Assembly (NCBI GenBank): GCA_964601765.1
Contig: CAZROR010000049.1
Span: 1 to 13,098 of the forward strand
Length of the DNA: 13,098 nt
DNA from: SZUA-181 sp964601765
GTDB lineage: Bacteria; Pseudomonadota; Zetaproteobacteria; Mariprofundales; Mariprofundaceae
Direction: 5' to 3'
How positions within the stretch are numbered: position 1 is the first letter of the stretch; the number at the start of each line of letters is the position of its first letter. The position numbers and the translations under genes were made by a program. Positions 6,182 to 13,098 of this stretch are shown piece after piece. Under the pieces are notes generated by a model that did not search any database, was not told the DNA's origin, and saw nothing but the letters and a program-made list of their open reading frames with translations.

Positions 6182-9100
6182 ATGAGCTCATCGGCGCTGC
6201 CGCCCAAGCAAGGTTTGTACGACCCCAGCCACGAGCATGATGCCTGCGGCGTCGGATTCGTTGCCCATATCAAGAATCGGAAAAGCCACAACATTATCCA
6301 GCAGGGGCTAGAGATCCTGCTGCACCTCACGCACCGTGGTGCCGTTGGTGCCGACCCGCGCGAAGGCGACGGTGCCGGCATCCTGATTCAGATTCCGGAC
6401 ACCTTTTTCCGTGCCGTCACACCAGAACTCGGTATTACGCTTCCGGCCGAGGGAGAATATGGCGTCGGTCAGGTATTTTTCCCGCAAAATGGAGATCATC
6501 GTGCCACGTGTAAGGACATCATTGAGACGGCCATCCGCGAGGAAGGCCAGGAGGTGCTGGGCTGGCGCAACGTGCCCACGGATAGTGCGCGGGCCGGGCT
6601 ACCGGAAAGCGTGACGCGCTGTGAACCCGCGATCAGCCAGGTGTTTGTCGGCCGGGGTAACCGGTGCACGGATCAGGATGCCTTCGAGCGCAAGCTGTAT
6701 ACCATCCGCCGCGTGGCCGCAAACCGTATCGAGGCACAACATTTTGAGGATGAGGCCGCATTCTACTTTGCCTCCCTGTCGAGCCGTACCATCGTTTACA
6801 AGGGGATGTTCCTTTCGCACCAGCTTGGTGCCTATTACACGGACCTTCGGGACGAGCGCCTTGCCTCGGCACTGGCCCTTGTGCACCAGCGTTTTTCCAC
6901 CAACACCTTTCCGGCCTGGGAGCTGGCACATCCGTTTCGCATGATCGCGCATAACGGTGAAATCAACACGCTGCGCGGTAACATCAACTGGATGAATGCA
7001 CGCAAGCAACATATGTCTTCGAAGCTGCTGGGTGACGACCTGGCCAAGCTGTGGCCGATCATCCCGGAGGGCCAATCCGATTCAGCCTGTTTCGATAATG
7101 CACTCGAGCTGCTTGTTGCCGGCGGCTACAGCCTGGCTCACGCAGCCATGCTGCTGATCCCCGAGGCCTGGAGTGGCAACAACCTGATGGAGGAAAAGCG
7201 CAAGGCCTTCTATGAATATCATGCGGCCTTGATGGAGCCGTGGGACGGCCCGGCAGGCGTGGCATTCACGGACGGCCGGCAGATCGGTGCCACACTGGAT
7301 CGTAATGGCCTCAGGCCCGCCCGCTATCTCGTTACCGAGGATGACCTCGTGGTCATGGCCTCTGAGATGGGCGTGCTGGCCATTCCGGAAGAGAAAATCG
7401 TGCGCAAGTGGCGCCTGCAACCGGGCAAGATGTTCCTCATCGACCTTGAGGAAGGGCGTATTATCGATGACGCTGAAATCAAGGCGAAGCTTGCTGACGC
7501 ACGACCATACCAGCGCATCCTGGCCCAGACCCAGATTCAGCTTGAGGAGTTACCCGCCGAGGTAGCCCCGATGCCGGAGGATCACGCCACGCTGCTTGAT
7601 CGGCAGCAGGCCTTTGGCTACACGCAGGAACACCTGAGGTTCCTGATGGCGCCAATGGCCGTCTCTGGCCAGGAGGCAGTCGGCTCCATGGGCAACGACT
7701 CGCCACTGGCCGTGCTCTCCCAGCGCCCGCGACCGCTGGCCGACTATTTCCGCCAGCTGTTTGCCCAAGTGACCAACCCGGCCATTGACCCAATCCGCGA
7801 GGAAATGGTCATGAGTCTGACCTCCATCATCGGACCCAGGCCAAACCTGCTGGACCTCGAGGCCTCCGATCCGATGCTGCGCCTAGAGGTGCACCAGCCC
7901 ATCCTGACCAATGCAGACCTCGAGAAAATCCGTCACATCCATGTGCATACAGATGGAAAATTCCGCACCAGGACATTAAGCATCTGCTACCCGGCCGCGG
8001 ATGGTGCGGCCGGTATGGAAGCAGCACTTGAGCGGCTGTGTGCCGAGGCAGAGAAGGCCATCAATGCTCACGGGAATATCATTATCCTGTCCGACCGCGG
8101 TATGGATGCCGATCACCTTGCCATCCCCGCTCTGCTCGCTACAAGCGCCGTACATCATCACCTGATTCGTGCCGGCCTGCGAACGGAAACCGGGCTCGTG
8201 GTCGAAACCGGTGCGGCGCGCGAAGTGCATGATTTCGCCACACTGGCCGGCTATGGTGCCGAGGCCATCAACCCGTACCTGGCCTTTGAAACCCTTTCGG
8301 ACATGCACAAGCGTGGCCTGATTCCGGAAGATATTTCCGAGACCGAGGCAGAGACCCGTTATATCAAGGCGATCAATAAGGGGCTGTTCAAGGTCATGTC
8401 CAAGATGGGCATTTCCACGTACCAGTCCTATTGCGGCGCCCAGATCTTCGAGGTTGTCGGGCTAGCCAGCACGTTTGTTGACAAATACTTCACCGGTACT
8501 GTCACCCAGATCGAGGGCGCAGGGCTGAAAGAGGTTGCTGAGGAGTGTGTGCGCTGGCACAAGAATGCCTATGGCGATGCCCTGATCTATCGCAATGCCC
8601 TGGACGTCGGCGGCGAGTACGCCTGGCGCGTGCGCGGAGATGCACATCTGCTGACCCCGGAGACCATTGCCAAGCTGCAACACGCAGTGCGTGCCGGCGA
8701 CTACATGATGTACAAGGAATATGCCCACATGGTGAACGACCAGTCGGCCCAGCTGCTGACGCTGCGCGGCATGTTCAAGGTCAAGGGTAGCGGGAAGGCC
8801 ATTCCGATCGATGAGGTGGAGCCGGCCAGCGAGATCGTCAAGCGCTTTGCCACCGGAGCCATGTCCTTCGGCTCGATATCACATGAGGCACATTCCACGC
8901 TGGCCATCGCCATGAATCGTCTGGGTGGCAAGTCCAATACCGGTGAGGGCGGCGAGGAGCCGGAGCGCTTCAAGCCGCTGCCGAATGGTGATTCCATGCG
9001 CTCGGCCATCAAGCAGGTAGCCTCGGGCCGCTTTGGCGTCACTACGGAGTACCTGGCCAACTCCGACGCCATCCAGATCAAGATTGCCCAAGGCGCCAAG

Positions 9101-10828
9101 CCCGGCGAAGGCGGCCAGCTACCGGGGCATAAGGTAGACCGTCGTATCGGCCGTGTGCGTCACTCCACACCCGGTGTAGGCCTGATTTCACCGCCACCAC
9201 ACCACGACATCTATTCAATCGAGGATCTGGCGCAGCTCATCTTCGACCTGAAGAATACCAACGAGCATGCGGATATCAGTGTCAAGCTCGTCTCGGAAAT
9301 CGGCGTCGGCACCATTGCCGCCGGTGTCGTCAAGGCACATGCCGACCACGTGGTGATCGCCGGCCATGACGGCGGCACAGGCGCAAGCCCCCTGACCAGC
9401 ATCAAGCATGCCGGCACGCCGTGGGAGCTGGGCCTGGCTGAGACCCAGCAGACCCTCGTGCTGAACCGACTGCGCAGCCGCACGCGGTTACAGGCCGATG
9501 GTCAGATGCGTACTGGCCGCGACGTGCTCATCGCTGCTCTGCTGGGCGCGGATGAAATCGGCTTTGGTACCATCGCATTGGTCGCAGAAGGCTGTATCAT
9601 GATGCGTAAATGCCACCTGAATACCTGCCCGGTTGGCGTGGCCACTCAGGATCCAGAGCTCAGGAAGAAGTTCGTCGGTAAGCCCGAGCATGTCGTCAAC
9701 TATTTCATGTTTGTGGCCGAGGAGGTGCGCGAATACATGGCTGAACTCGGGTTCCGTACCTTCGACGATATGATCGGCCGCTCCGACCTGCTGGATGTGG
9801 ACCATGCCATTGCGCACTGGAAGGCACAGGGTCTCGACTTCTCGCCGATCCTGCACCGTGCCGAGGTGGCAGACCACAGCGAGGAATACAACACAACACG
9901 ACAGGTGCACGGGCTCGAAGACATTCTGGACCGGAAGCTGATTGCACAGGCCCGGCCGGCACTGGAAAGCAAAACACCCGTCGTCATCGAAACCGAGATC
10001 ACGAATGTCGATCGCAGCACGGGCACCATGCTCTCTGGTGAGGTGGCCAAGCGCTACGGCCATGCTGGGCTTCCTGATGACACGATTGTCATCAAGGGGC
10101 GCGGTACGGCCGGCCAAAGCTTCGGCGCCTGGCTTGCCCGCGGTGTGACGCTGGAGCTTGCCGGTGACGGCAACGACTATGTTGGCAAGGGTCTGTCTGG
10201 TGGTCACATTGTCATCTGTCCACCAGCTGAATCGGGGATTATCGCCGAGGAAAATATCATCGTGGGCAACACTGTGCTCTATGGCGCCATCAGCGGGGAA
10301 TGCTACTTCCGCGGTGTTGCCGGTGAGCGCTTTGCCGTGCGAAACTCCGGAGCCATCGCCGTTGTCGAGGGTGTTGGGGACCATGGATGTGAGTATATGA
10401 CTGGCGGCACAGTCGTTGTTCTGGGAAGCACGGGCAGAAACTTCGCCGCAGGCATGAGCGGCGGCATTGCTTATGTGCTGGATGATGATGGTGATTTTGA
10501 ACGCCGTTGCAATATGGCCCAGGTGGAGCTGGAGCCCGTGGCCTCGGAGGCGGAGGCACTGGAGGCGTTCGATCACCAGGGCCCGGATCTGGAAACGCAC
10601 GGGCGCGTAGATATCCGTCACTCACTCAGCCAGAACGATGTACAGATTCTGCGCACGCTCATCGAGCGCCACCGACACTACACGAACTCCACGCGCGCCA
10701 AGCTAGTGCTCGAAAATTGGGATGTGTATGTCACAAAATTTGTCAAGATTATGCCCGTAGACTACCGCCGCGCACTACGCGAGCTGGAGGCAGAACAGGC
10801 TGCAGGAAAGGAGCATGTCCGTGGGTAA
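6182..10828 (+). CDS. gltB: Glutamate synthase (NADPH), large (alpha) subunit
   Basis: Transfers glutamine amide nitrogen to 2-oxoglutarate to give two glutamates, the GOGAT half of ammonia assimilation. The start at 6182 (MSSSALPPKQGLYDPSHEHD) has GAGG 7 bases upstream; the longer frame from 6143 has no such support. The product is 1548 residues, a little longer than E. coli GltB. Cys22 in ACGVGF is the glutaminase nucleophile, exposed after removal of a 21-residue propeptide. A class-II glutamine amidotransferase domain (about 22-430, with RFSTNTFP..W and HNGEINTLRGN) is followed by the central domain, then the FMN-binding synthase barrel (about 820-1200, with GAMSFGSISHEAH and GHDGGTGASP). 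The [3Fe-4S] cysteines are Cys1138, Cys1144 and Cys1149 (CIMMRKCHLNTC), with E. coli-like spacing. The C-terminal GXGXG beta-helix domain is visible near 1390-1430. The gene overlaps gltD, and nothing is missing. Confidence 0.98.
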   Translation: MSSSALPPKQGLYDPSHEHDACGVGFVAHIKNRKSHNIIQQGLEILLHLTHRGAVGADPREGDGAGILIQIPDTFFRAVTPELGITLPAEGEYGVGQVFFPQNGDHRATCKDIIETAIREEGQEVLGWRNVPTDSARAGLPESVTRCEPAISQVFVGRGNRCTDQDAFERKLYTIRRVAANRIEAQHFEDEAAFYFASLSSRTIVYKGMFLSHQLGAYYTDLRDERLASALALVHQRFSTNTFPAWELAHPFRMIAHNGEINTLRGNINWMNARKQHMSSKLLGDDLAKLWPIIPEGQSDSACFDNALELLVAGGYSLAHAAMLLIPEAWSGNNLMEEKRKAFYEYHAALMEPWDGPAGVAFTDGRQIGATLDRNGLRPARYLVTEDDLVVMASEMGVLAIPEEKIVRKWRLQPGKMFLIDLEEGRIIDDAEIKAKLADARPYQRILAQTQIQLEELPAEVAPMPEDHATLLDRQQAFGYTQEHLRFLMAPMAVSGQEAVGSMGNDSPLAVLSQRPRPLADYFRQLFAQVTNPAIDPIREEMVMSLTSIIGPRPNLLDLEASDPMLRLEVHQPILTNADLEKIRHIHVHTDGKFRTRTLSICYPAADGAAGMEAALERLCAEAEKAINAHGNIIILSDRGMDADHLAIPALLATSAVHHHLIRAGLRTETGLVVETGAAREVHDFATLAGYGAEAINPYLAFETLSDMHKRGLIPEDISETEAETRYIKAINKGLFKVMSKMGISTYQSYCGAQIFEVVGLASTFVDKYFTGTVTQIEGAGLKEVAEECVRWHKNAYGDALIYRNALDVGGEYAWRVRGDAHLLTPETIAKLQHAVRAGDYMMYKEYAHMVNDQSAQLLTLRGMFKVKGSGKAIPIDEVEPASEIVKRFATGAMSFGSISHEAHSTLAIAMNRLGGKSNTGEGGEEPERFKPLPNGDSMRSAIKQVASGRFGVTTEYLANSDAIQIKIAQGAKPGEGGQLPGHKVDRRIGRVRHSTPGVGLISPPPHHDIYSIEDLAQLIFDLKNTNEHADISVKLVSEIGVGTIAAGVVKAHADHVVIAGHDGGTGASPLTSIKHAGTPWELGLAETQQTLVLNRLRSRTRLQADGQMRTGRDVLIAALLGADEIGFGTIALVAEGCIMMRKCHLNTCPVGVATQDPELRKKFVGKPEHVVNYFMFVAEEVREYMAELGFRTFDDMIGRSDLLDVDHAIAHWKAQGLDFSPILHRAEVADHSEEYNTTRQVHGLEDILDRKLIAQARPALESKTPVVIETEITNVDRSTGTMLSGEVAKRYGHAGLPDDTIVIKGRGTAGQSFGAWLARGVTLELAGDGNDYVGKGLSGGHIVICPPAESGIIAEENIIVGNTVLYGAISGECYFRGVAGERFAVRNSGAIAVVEGVGDHGCEYMTGGTVVVLGSTGRNFAAGMSGGIAYVLDDDGDFERRCNMAQVELEPVASEAEALEAFDHQGPDLETHGRVDIRHSLSQNDVQILRTLIERHRHYTNSTRAKLVLENWDVYVTKFVKIMPVDYRRALRELEAEQAAGKEHVRG
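10807..10813 (+). promoter_or_regulatory. gltD ribosome-binding site that favours the GTG start
   Basis: AAAGGAG lies at the end of gltB. Only one base separates it from the ATG at 10815, too close for normal initiation, but seven separate it from the in-frame GTG at 10821, whose product begins MGKPTGFMEY, the usual GltD N-terminus. Confidence 0.6.
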
Positions 10829-12257
10829 GCCAACCGGATTCATGGAATACGCACGCGAAAATGTCAGCTTGGAGCCAGTTGCAGACCGCATTGGACACTA
10901 TGGGGAATTCACGCGCCTGCCGGATGACATGGCCACCCAGGGTGCACGCTGTATGGACTGTGGCATTCCCTTCTGTCACCAAGGCTGCCCAGTCAACAAC
11001 ATCATCCCGGACTGGAACGACCTGGTATTCCGTGGTCGCTGGCACGAAGCCATCGAGGTGCTTCATTCCACAAACAACTTCCCCGAATTCACGGGGCGCG
11101 TCTGCCCCGCCCCCTGTGAGGAGGCATGCACAGTCAACCTCATCGGCGACCCGGTGACCATTAAGAACATCGAGCTGGCCATCGTGGAGCATGCCTGGGA
11201 AGCTGGCTGGATTGAGCCATGTATCGCTGAGCACAAAACCGGCAAGCATGTGGCCATTGTTGGTTCCGGTCCGGCAGGGCTCGCCTGTGCACAGCAACTG
11301 GCGCGCGCTGGACATGATGTTGTTCTGTTTGAGAAGAATGACCGTATCGGTGGCCTGCTTCGCTACGGCATCCCAAATTTCAAGCTCGATAAAGGCATCA
11401 TTGACCGCCGTCTCGCACAAATGCGTGCGGAGGGCGTCGAATTCCGCCCTGGTGTGCATGTCGGTGTAGATATCTCTGCCCGTGAGCTGATGGATGGATT
11501 CGATGCGGTTGTACTTAGCGGGGGATCAGAGCATTCCCGCGATCTGCCCGTACCGGGACGCGAGCTGAAGGGGATCCATTTCGCCATGGAGTACCTTCCC
11601 CAGCAGACACGCAGGGTGCTTGGCGACGATATTCCGATGGAGGAGAGCATCACGGCAGAAGGCAAACACGTTGTGGTCATTGGCGGTGGTGACACTGGCA
11701 GCGACTGTATCGGTACAGCCAACCGGCAGGGGGCAGAAAGCATCACCCAGCTTGAAATTCTTCCGAAGCCACCTGAGGCCCCGGACAAGCTGCTAACCTG
11801 GCCCAACTGGCCCATGAAACTACGCACATCCACGTCACATGAAGAAGGCTGTGAGCGGGACTTTGCCGTATCTACGAAACGTTTCATCGGTGAACACGGT
11901 CACGTCACAGCTATTGAATGCGTACGCGTGAACTGGCAAAAGGATGAAACCGGCCAGTGGAAGATGATGAAGATTCCAGACAGCAGGTTTCAGCTGAAGG
12001 CGGATCTCGTGTTGCTCGCCATGGGCTTTGTGCATCCGATACACGAAGGCATGCTCAAGGAGCTCGGTGTTGCCCTGGATGAGCGTGGCAATGTGCAGGC
12101 CGATACCGCATCCTACCGTACAAGTCTGGAAAAGGTATTCACAGCCGGAGACATGCGTCGGGGGCAATCATTGATCGTTTGGGCGATTCGTGAGGGACGG
12201 CAGTGTGCCCGTGCCGTCGATGAGTACTTGATGGGCTTCTCCGAACTACCCCGCTAA
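10821..12257 (+). CDS. gltD: Glutamate synthase (NADPH), small (beta) subunit
   Basis: The NADPH-oxidising, FAD-containing subunit that feeds electrons to GltB. I place the start at GTG 10821 (478 residues); ATG 10815 would add two residues. Both overlap the gltB end, so the subunits are coupled in translation. The N-terminal low-potential [4Fe-4S] region carries Cys44, Cys47, Cys52 and Cys56 (CMDCGIPFCHQGC) and Cys95, Cys99 and Cys103 (CPAPCEEAC). The FAD dinucleotide fold follows with GSGPAG at 148-153 and an acidic strand end (LFEKNDRIGGLLRYGIP). The NADPH fold has GGGDTG at 288-293. The C-terminal FAD-contacting segment is FTAGDMRRGQSLIVWAIREGR. Length and motifs are as in E. coli GltD. 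GltD-like modules also occur in other reductases, but the overlap with gltB settles this one. The stop is 8 bases from that of the convergent DUF2062 gene. Confidence 0.98.
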   Translation: MGKPTGFMEYARENVSLEPVADRIGHYGEFTRLPDDMATQGARCMDCGIPFCHQGCPVNNIIPDWNDLVFRGRWHEAIEVLHSTNNFPEFTGRVCPAPCEEACTVNLIGDPVTIKNIELAIVEHAWEAGWIEPCIAEHKTGKHVAIVGSGPAGLACAQQLARAGHDVVLFEKNDRIGGLLRYGIPNFKLDKGIIDRRLAQMRAEGVEFRPGVHVGVDISARELMDGFDAVVLSGGSEHSRDLPVPGRELKGIHFAMEYLPQQTRRVLGDDIPMEESITAEGKHVVVIGGGDTGSDCIGTANRQGAESITQLEILPKPPEAPDKLLTWPNWPMKLRTSTSHEEGCERDFAVSTKRFIGEHGHVTAIECVRVNWQKDETGQWKMMKIPDSRFQLKADLVLLAMGFVHPIHEGMLKELGVALDERGNVQADTASYRTSLEKVFTAGDMRRGQSLIVWAIREGRQCARAVDEYLMGFSELPR

Positions 12258-12265
12258 CCCGGACG

Positions 12266-12778
12266 CTACAGCCGATACGGTCGGCGCTTTCGCTTCCAGA
12301 CAACGTAACCTCGCCACAGCAGCAGAATCAGGCCATAGCCCAAAACCCCACTGCTCAGGCCCACAATAAGACAGCCAAGCAGAAACGGCTGCCAGATTGC
12401 CATGATGCCCTCACTGAACCAGCTCAGGGAAAGCTCGAAATTGAACGGCTGCGGTGGTACCGCCATGACCCCTGCCCCTACTTTGTAGGCGAAATAAAAC
12501 AGCGGTGGCATAGTCAGCGGATTGGTCACCCAAACCAAAGCCACCGAAATGGGCAGGTTCACACGTAGCATGATGGCCACACCAGCCGCCAACACCATCT
12601 GGAAAGGTACAGGAACAAAGGCAGCCGCCAATCCCACAAAAAAGGCTCCGGCGACGGAGCGCCGGTTCAGATGCCACAGTCCCGGGTCATGAAGTAGCCG
12701 GCCAAAGCACTGTAAATGCTGGTGATGACGTATCGTATCCGGGTTCGGCATATATCGCCTGATAAATTTTCGGGGCAT
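12266..12778 (-). CDS. DUF2062 family inner-membrane protein
   Basis: A 170-residue protein starting MPRKFIRRYMPNPDTIRHH at 12778, an N-terminus typical of DUF2062 proteins; an in-frame extension to 12868 is Pro/His-rich and unlike the family. No strong ribosome-binding site precedes the chosen start. After a cytosolic N-terminal part (about 1-40, with 'L....LWHLNRRSVAGAFFVG'), hydrophobic segments lie at roughly 42-72, 77-105 and 131-157, the middle one carrying the family signature WVTNPLTMPPLFYFAYKVG. The tail is basic (WKRKRRPYRL), suggesting a cytosolic C-terminus. The function of DUF2062 is not established, and I do not assign one. It converges on gltD, so it is not part of that operon, and likely has its own promoter to the right. 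Confidence 0.88.
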   Translation of the reverse strand: MPRKFIRRYMPNPDTIRHHQHLQCFGRLLHDPGLWHLNRRSVAGAFFVGLAAAFVPVPFQMVLAAGVAIMLRVNLPISVALVWVTNPLTMPPLFYFAYKVGAGVMAVPPQPFNFELSLSWFSEGIMAIWQPFLLGCLIVGLSSGVLGYGLILLLWRGYVVWKRKRRPYRL

Positions 12779-12944
12779 GCTTTGATGATGAATCCCAGCG
12801 GTTGGTTTGGCAATCTTCCAGGAGTATACCGGACTTGGGGGGAGCATAACGAGCAGGTGGGGAAGCAAGAAACAAGGCTGTTTTAGCCACTGGCCTCATC
12901 ACACAGTAGTAGATTTTTAAGGACTCCGACAAGGAAGAAGAAAA
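12779..12944. promoter_or_regulatory. Upstream region of the DUF2062 gene with a possible promoter
   Basis: On the minus strand a good -10 TATACT lies at 12828-12823, about 45 bases before the DUF2062 start, with only a weak -35 (CGTTAT, 12851-12846) at 17-base spacing. The rest, 12852-12944, holds no recognisable gene; a long minus-strand frame crossing it (to 12992) has no family resemblance and starts inside an inverted repeat. Confidence 0.35.
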
Positions 12945-12998
12945 ATGACCTATCATCCGAGGGTGTCTAATCGCGCTCGGACAATAGGTCACTTTTTT
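12941..12998. terminator. Long inverted repeat, probable bidirectional terminator
   Basis: TGACCTAT (12946-12953) pairs with ATAGGTCA (12984-12991). After a CA/CA mismatch, TCCGAG (12956-12961) pairs with CTCGGA (12976-12981), around a 14-base loop. The stem is flanked by AAAAA on the left and TTTTTT on the right (one intervening C), so either strand shows a hairpin followed by a T-run. That is the form of a bidirectional rho-independent terminator. The 14-base loop and internal mismatch are unusual for one, and a mobile-element end or protein-binding palindrome is the alternative. Confidence 0.5.
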
Positions 12999-13098
12999 AC
13001 CGGGAAAAGGTCAGAAATCCCGATATTCCTCAAAAAAATCAATATCGGATTCAGGGATTTAAGACCCCCCGATTATTCCATGCGTGGAAACACCGGCT
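12945..13098 (+). CDS. Possible 5' part of an unrecognised gene running off the window
   Basis: An ATG at 12945, preceded by AAGGAAGAAG (12931-12940, 4-base spacer), opens a frame of 51 codons with no stop to the window end; the product begins MTYHPRVSNRARTIGHFFTG and is basic early on. I do not recognise a family. The frame runs straight through two long inverted repeats, which argues for non-coding sequence, and an open run of this length is not rare by chance. It is listed because of its ribosome-binding-site-like leader and the window edge, with low confidence. Confidence 0.2.
   Translation, partial: MTYHPRVSNRARTIGHFFTGKRSEIPIFLKKINIGFRDLRPPDYSMRGNTG
13009..13066. repeat. Second imperfect inverted repeat
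   Basis: GGTC (13009-13012), AAATCCC (13015-13021) and GATATT (13022-13027) pair in order with GACC (13063-13066), GGGATTT (13054-13060) and AATATC (13041-13046), leaving a 7-base bulge (GGATTCA) on the right arm and an A-rich 13-base loop. CCGATATT/AATATCGG is an alternative uninterrupted 8-bp inner stem. On the minus strand the hairpin is followed by CTTTTCC, so it could end a leftward transcript entering from beyond the right edge. Confidence 0.5.

Noticed and set aside
9488..10621. Long minus-strand open frame (377 codons) inside gltB
   Set aside because: It is a shadow of the gltB coding strand in GC-rich sequence; it has no family resemblance and gltB is unambiguous.
12271..12290. Hairpin GCCGA-TACGG-TCGGC as a gltD terminator
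   Set aside because: It is a 5-bp stem inside the DUF2062 coding end, followed by GCTTTCGC rather than a T-run; too weak to call.
211..13097. Similar strings at both window ends (GCATGGAAACAGCCGGC at 211-227 and GCGTGGAAACACCGGC at 13082-13097)
   Set aside because: The exact shared core is only about 8-9 bases, expected by chance in 13 kb, and the window edges are arbitrary.
12945..13098. REP-associated tyrosine transposase start (MTYHPR...) with flanking REP hairpins
   Set aside because: Only the first few residues resemble such proteins; the rest does not, and the hairpins lack an adjacent GTAG foot.
1..13098. CRISPR array, toxin-antitoxin pair, or defence cluster
   Set aside because: No regularly spaced repeats, no paired small genes of toxin-antitoxin layout, and no nuclease, helicase or reverse-transcriptase motifs were seen in any translated frame.

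Overview
This 13.1-kb, fairly GC-rich window reads mainly as chromosomal core metabolism of a gammaproteobacterium. The long form of GltB followed by GltD, PEP-related carbon metabolism, a PHP-type histidinol phosphatase and a DUF2062 membrane protein would fit a non-enteric gammaproteobacterium. That placement is an inference from protein style only; I cannot name a genus. Gene starts given here were chosen on ribosome-binding sites and family N-termini, and several are shorter than the longest open frame.

Layout. Positions 1-670 look accessory: the N-terminal part of an AlpA/excisionase-like DNA-binding protein (leftward, cut by the window edge) faces a very basic 76-residue HTH-like protein (rightward) across a 246-base divergent intergenic region. 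Next come a leftward tRNA-Lys(UUU) with encoded CCA, its probable promoter and its rho-independent terminator. Then, leftward, pyruvate phosphate dikinase (ppdK). Divergent from it is a rightward, translationally coupled pair: a PHP-family histidinol phosphatase and a short-chain dehydrogenase. The dehydrogenase converges with, and overlaps by 23 bases, a leftward orphan NuoE-like [2Fe-2S] protein. That gene diverges from gltB-gltD, the overlapping operon for the two subunits of NADPH glutamate synthase. gltD converges, 8 bases apart, on a leftward DUF2062 membrane protein. The last 160 bases are AT-richer and hold two long inverted repeats, at least one of which looks like a bidirectional terminator.

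How the genes fit together. GltBD performs reductive transfer of glutamine amide to 2-oxoglutarate (GS-GOGAT ammonia assimilation). PpdK interconverts pyruvate and PEP and so sets carbon flow at the PEP node. The PHP protein is most likely the penultimate histidine-biosynthesis phosphatase, lying outside any his cluster here. The NuoE-like protein has all four cluster cysteines but no NuoF/NuoG partner in the window, so its electron partner is unknown.

No complete unknown system is visible. The parts most worth a second look are the accessory edge beside tRNA-Lys (1-864), the orphan [2Fe-2S] protein beside gltBD, and the inverted-repeat cluster at the right end (12939-13066).
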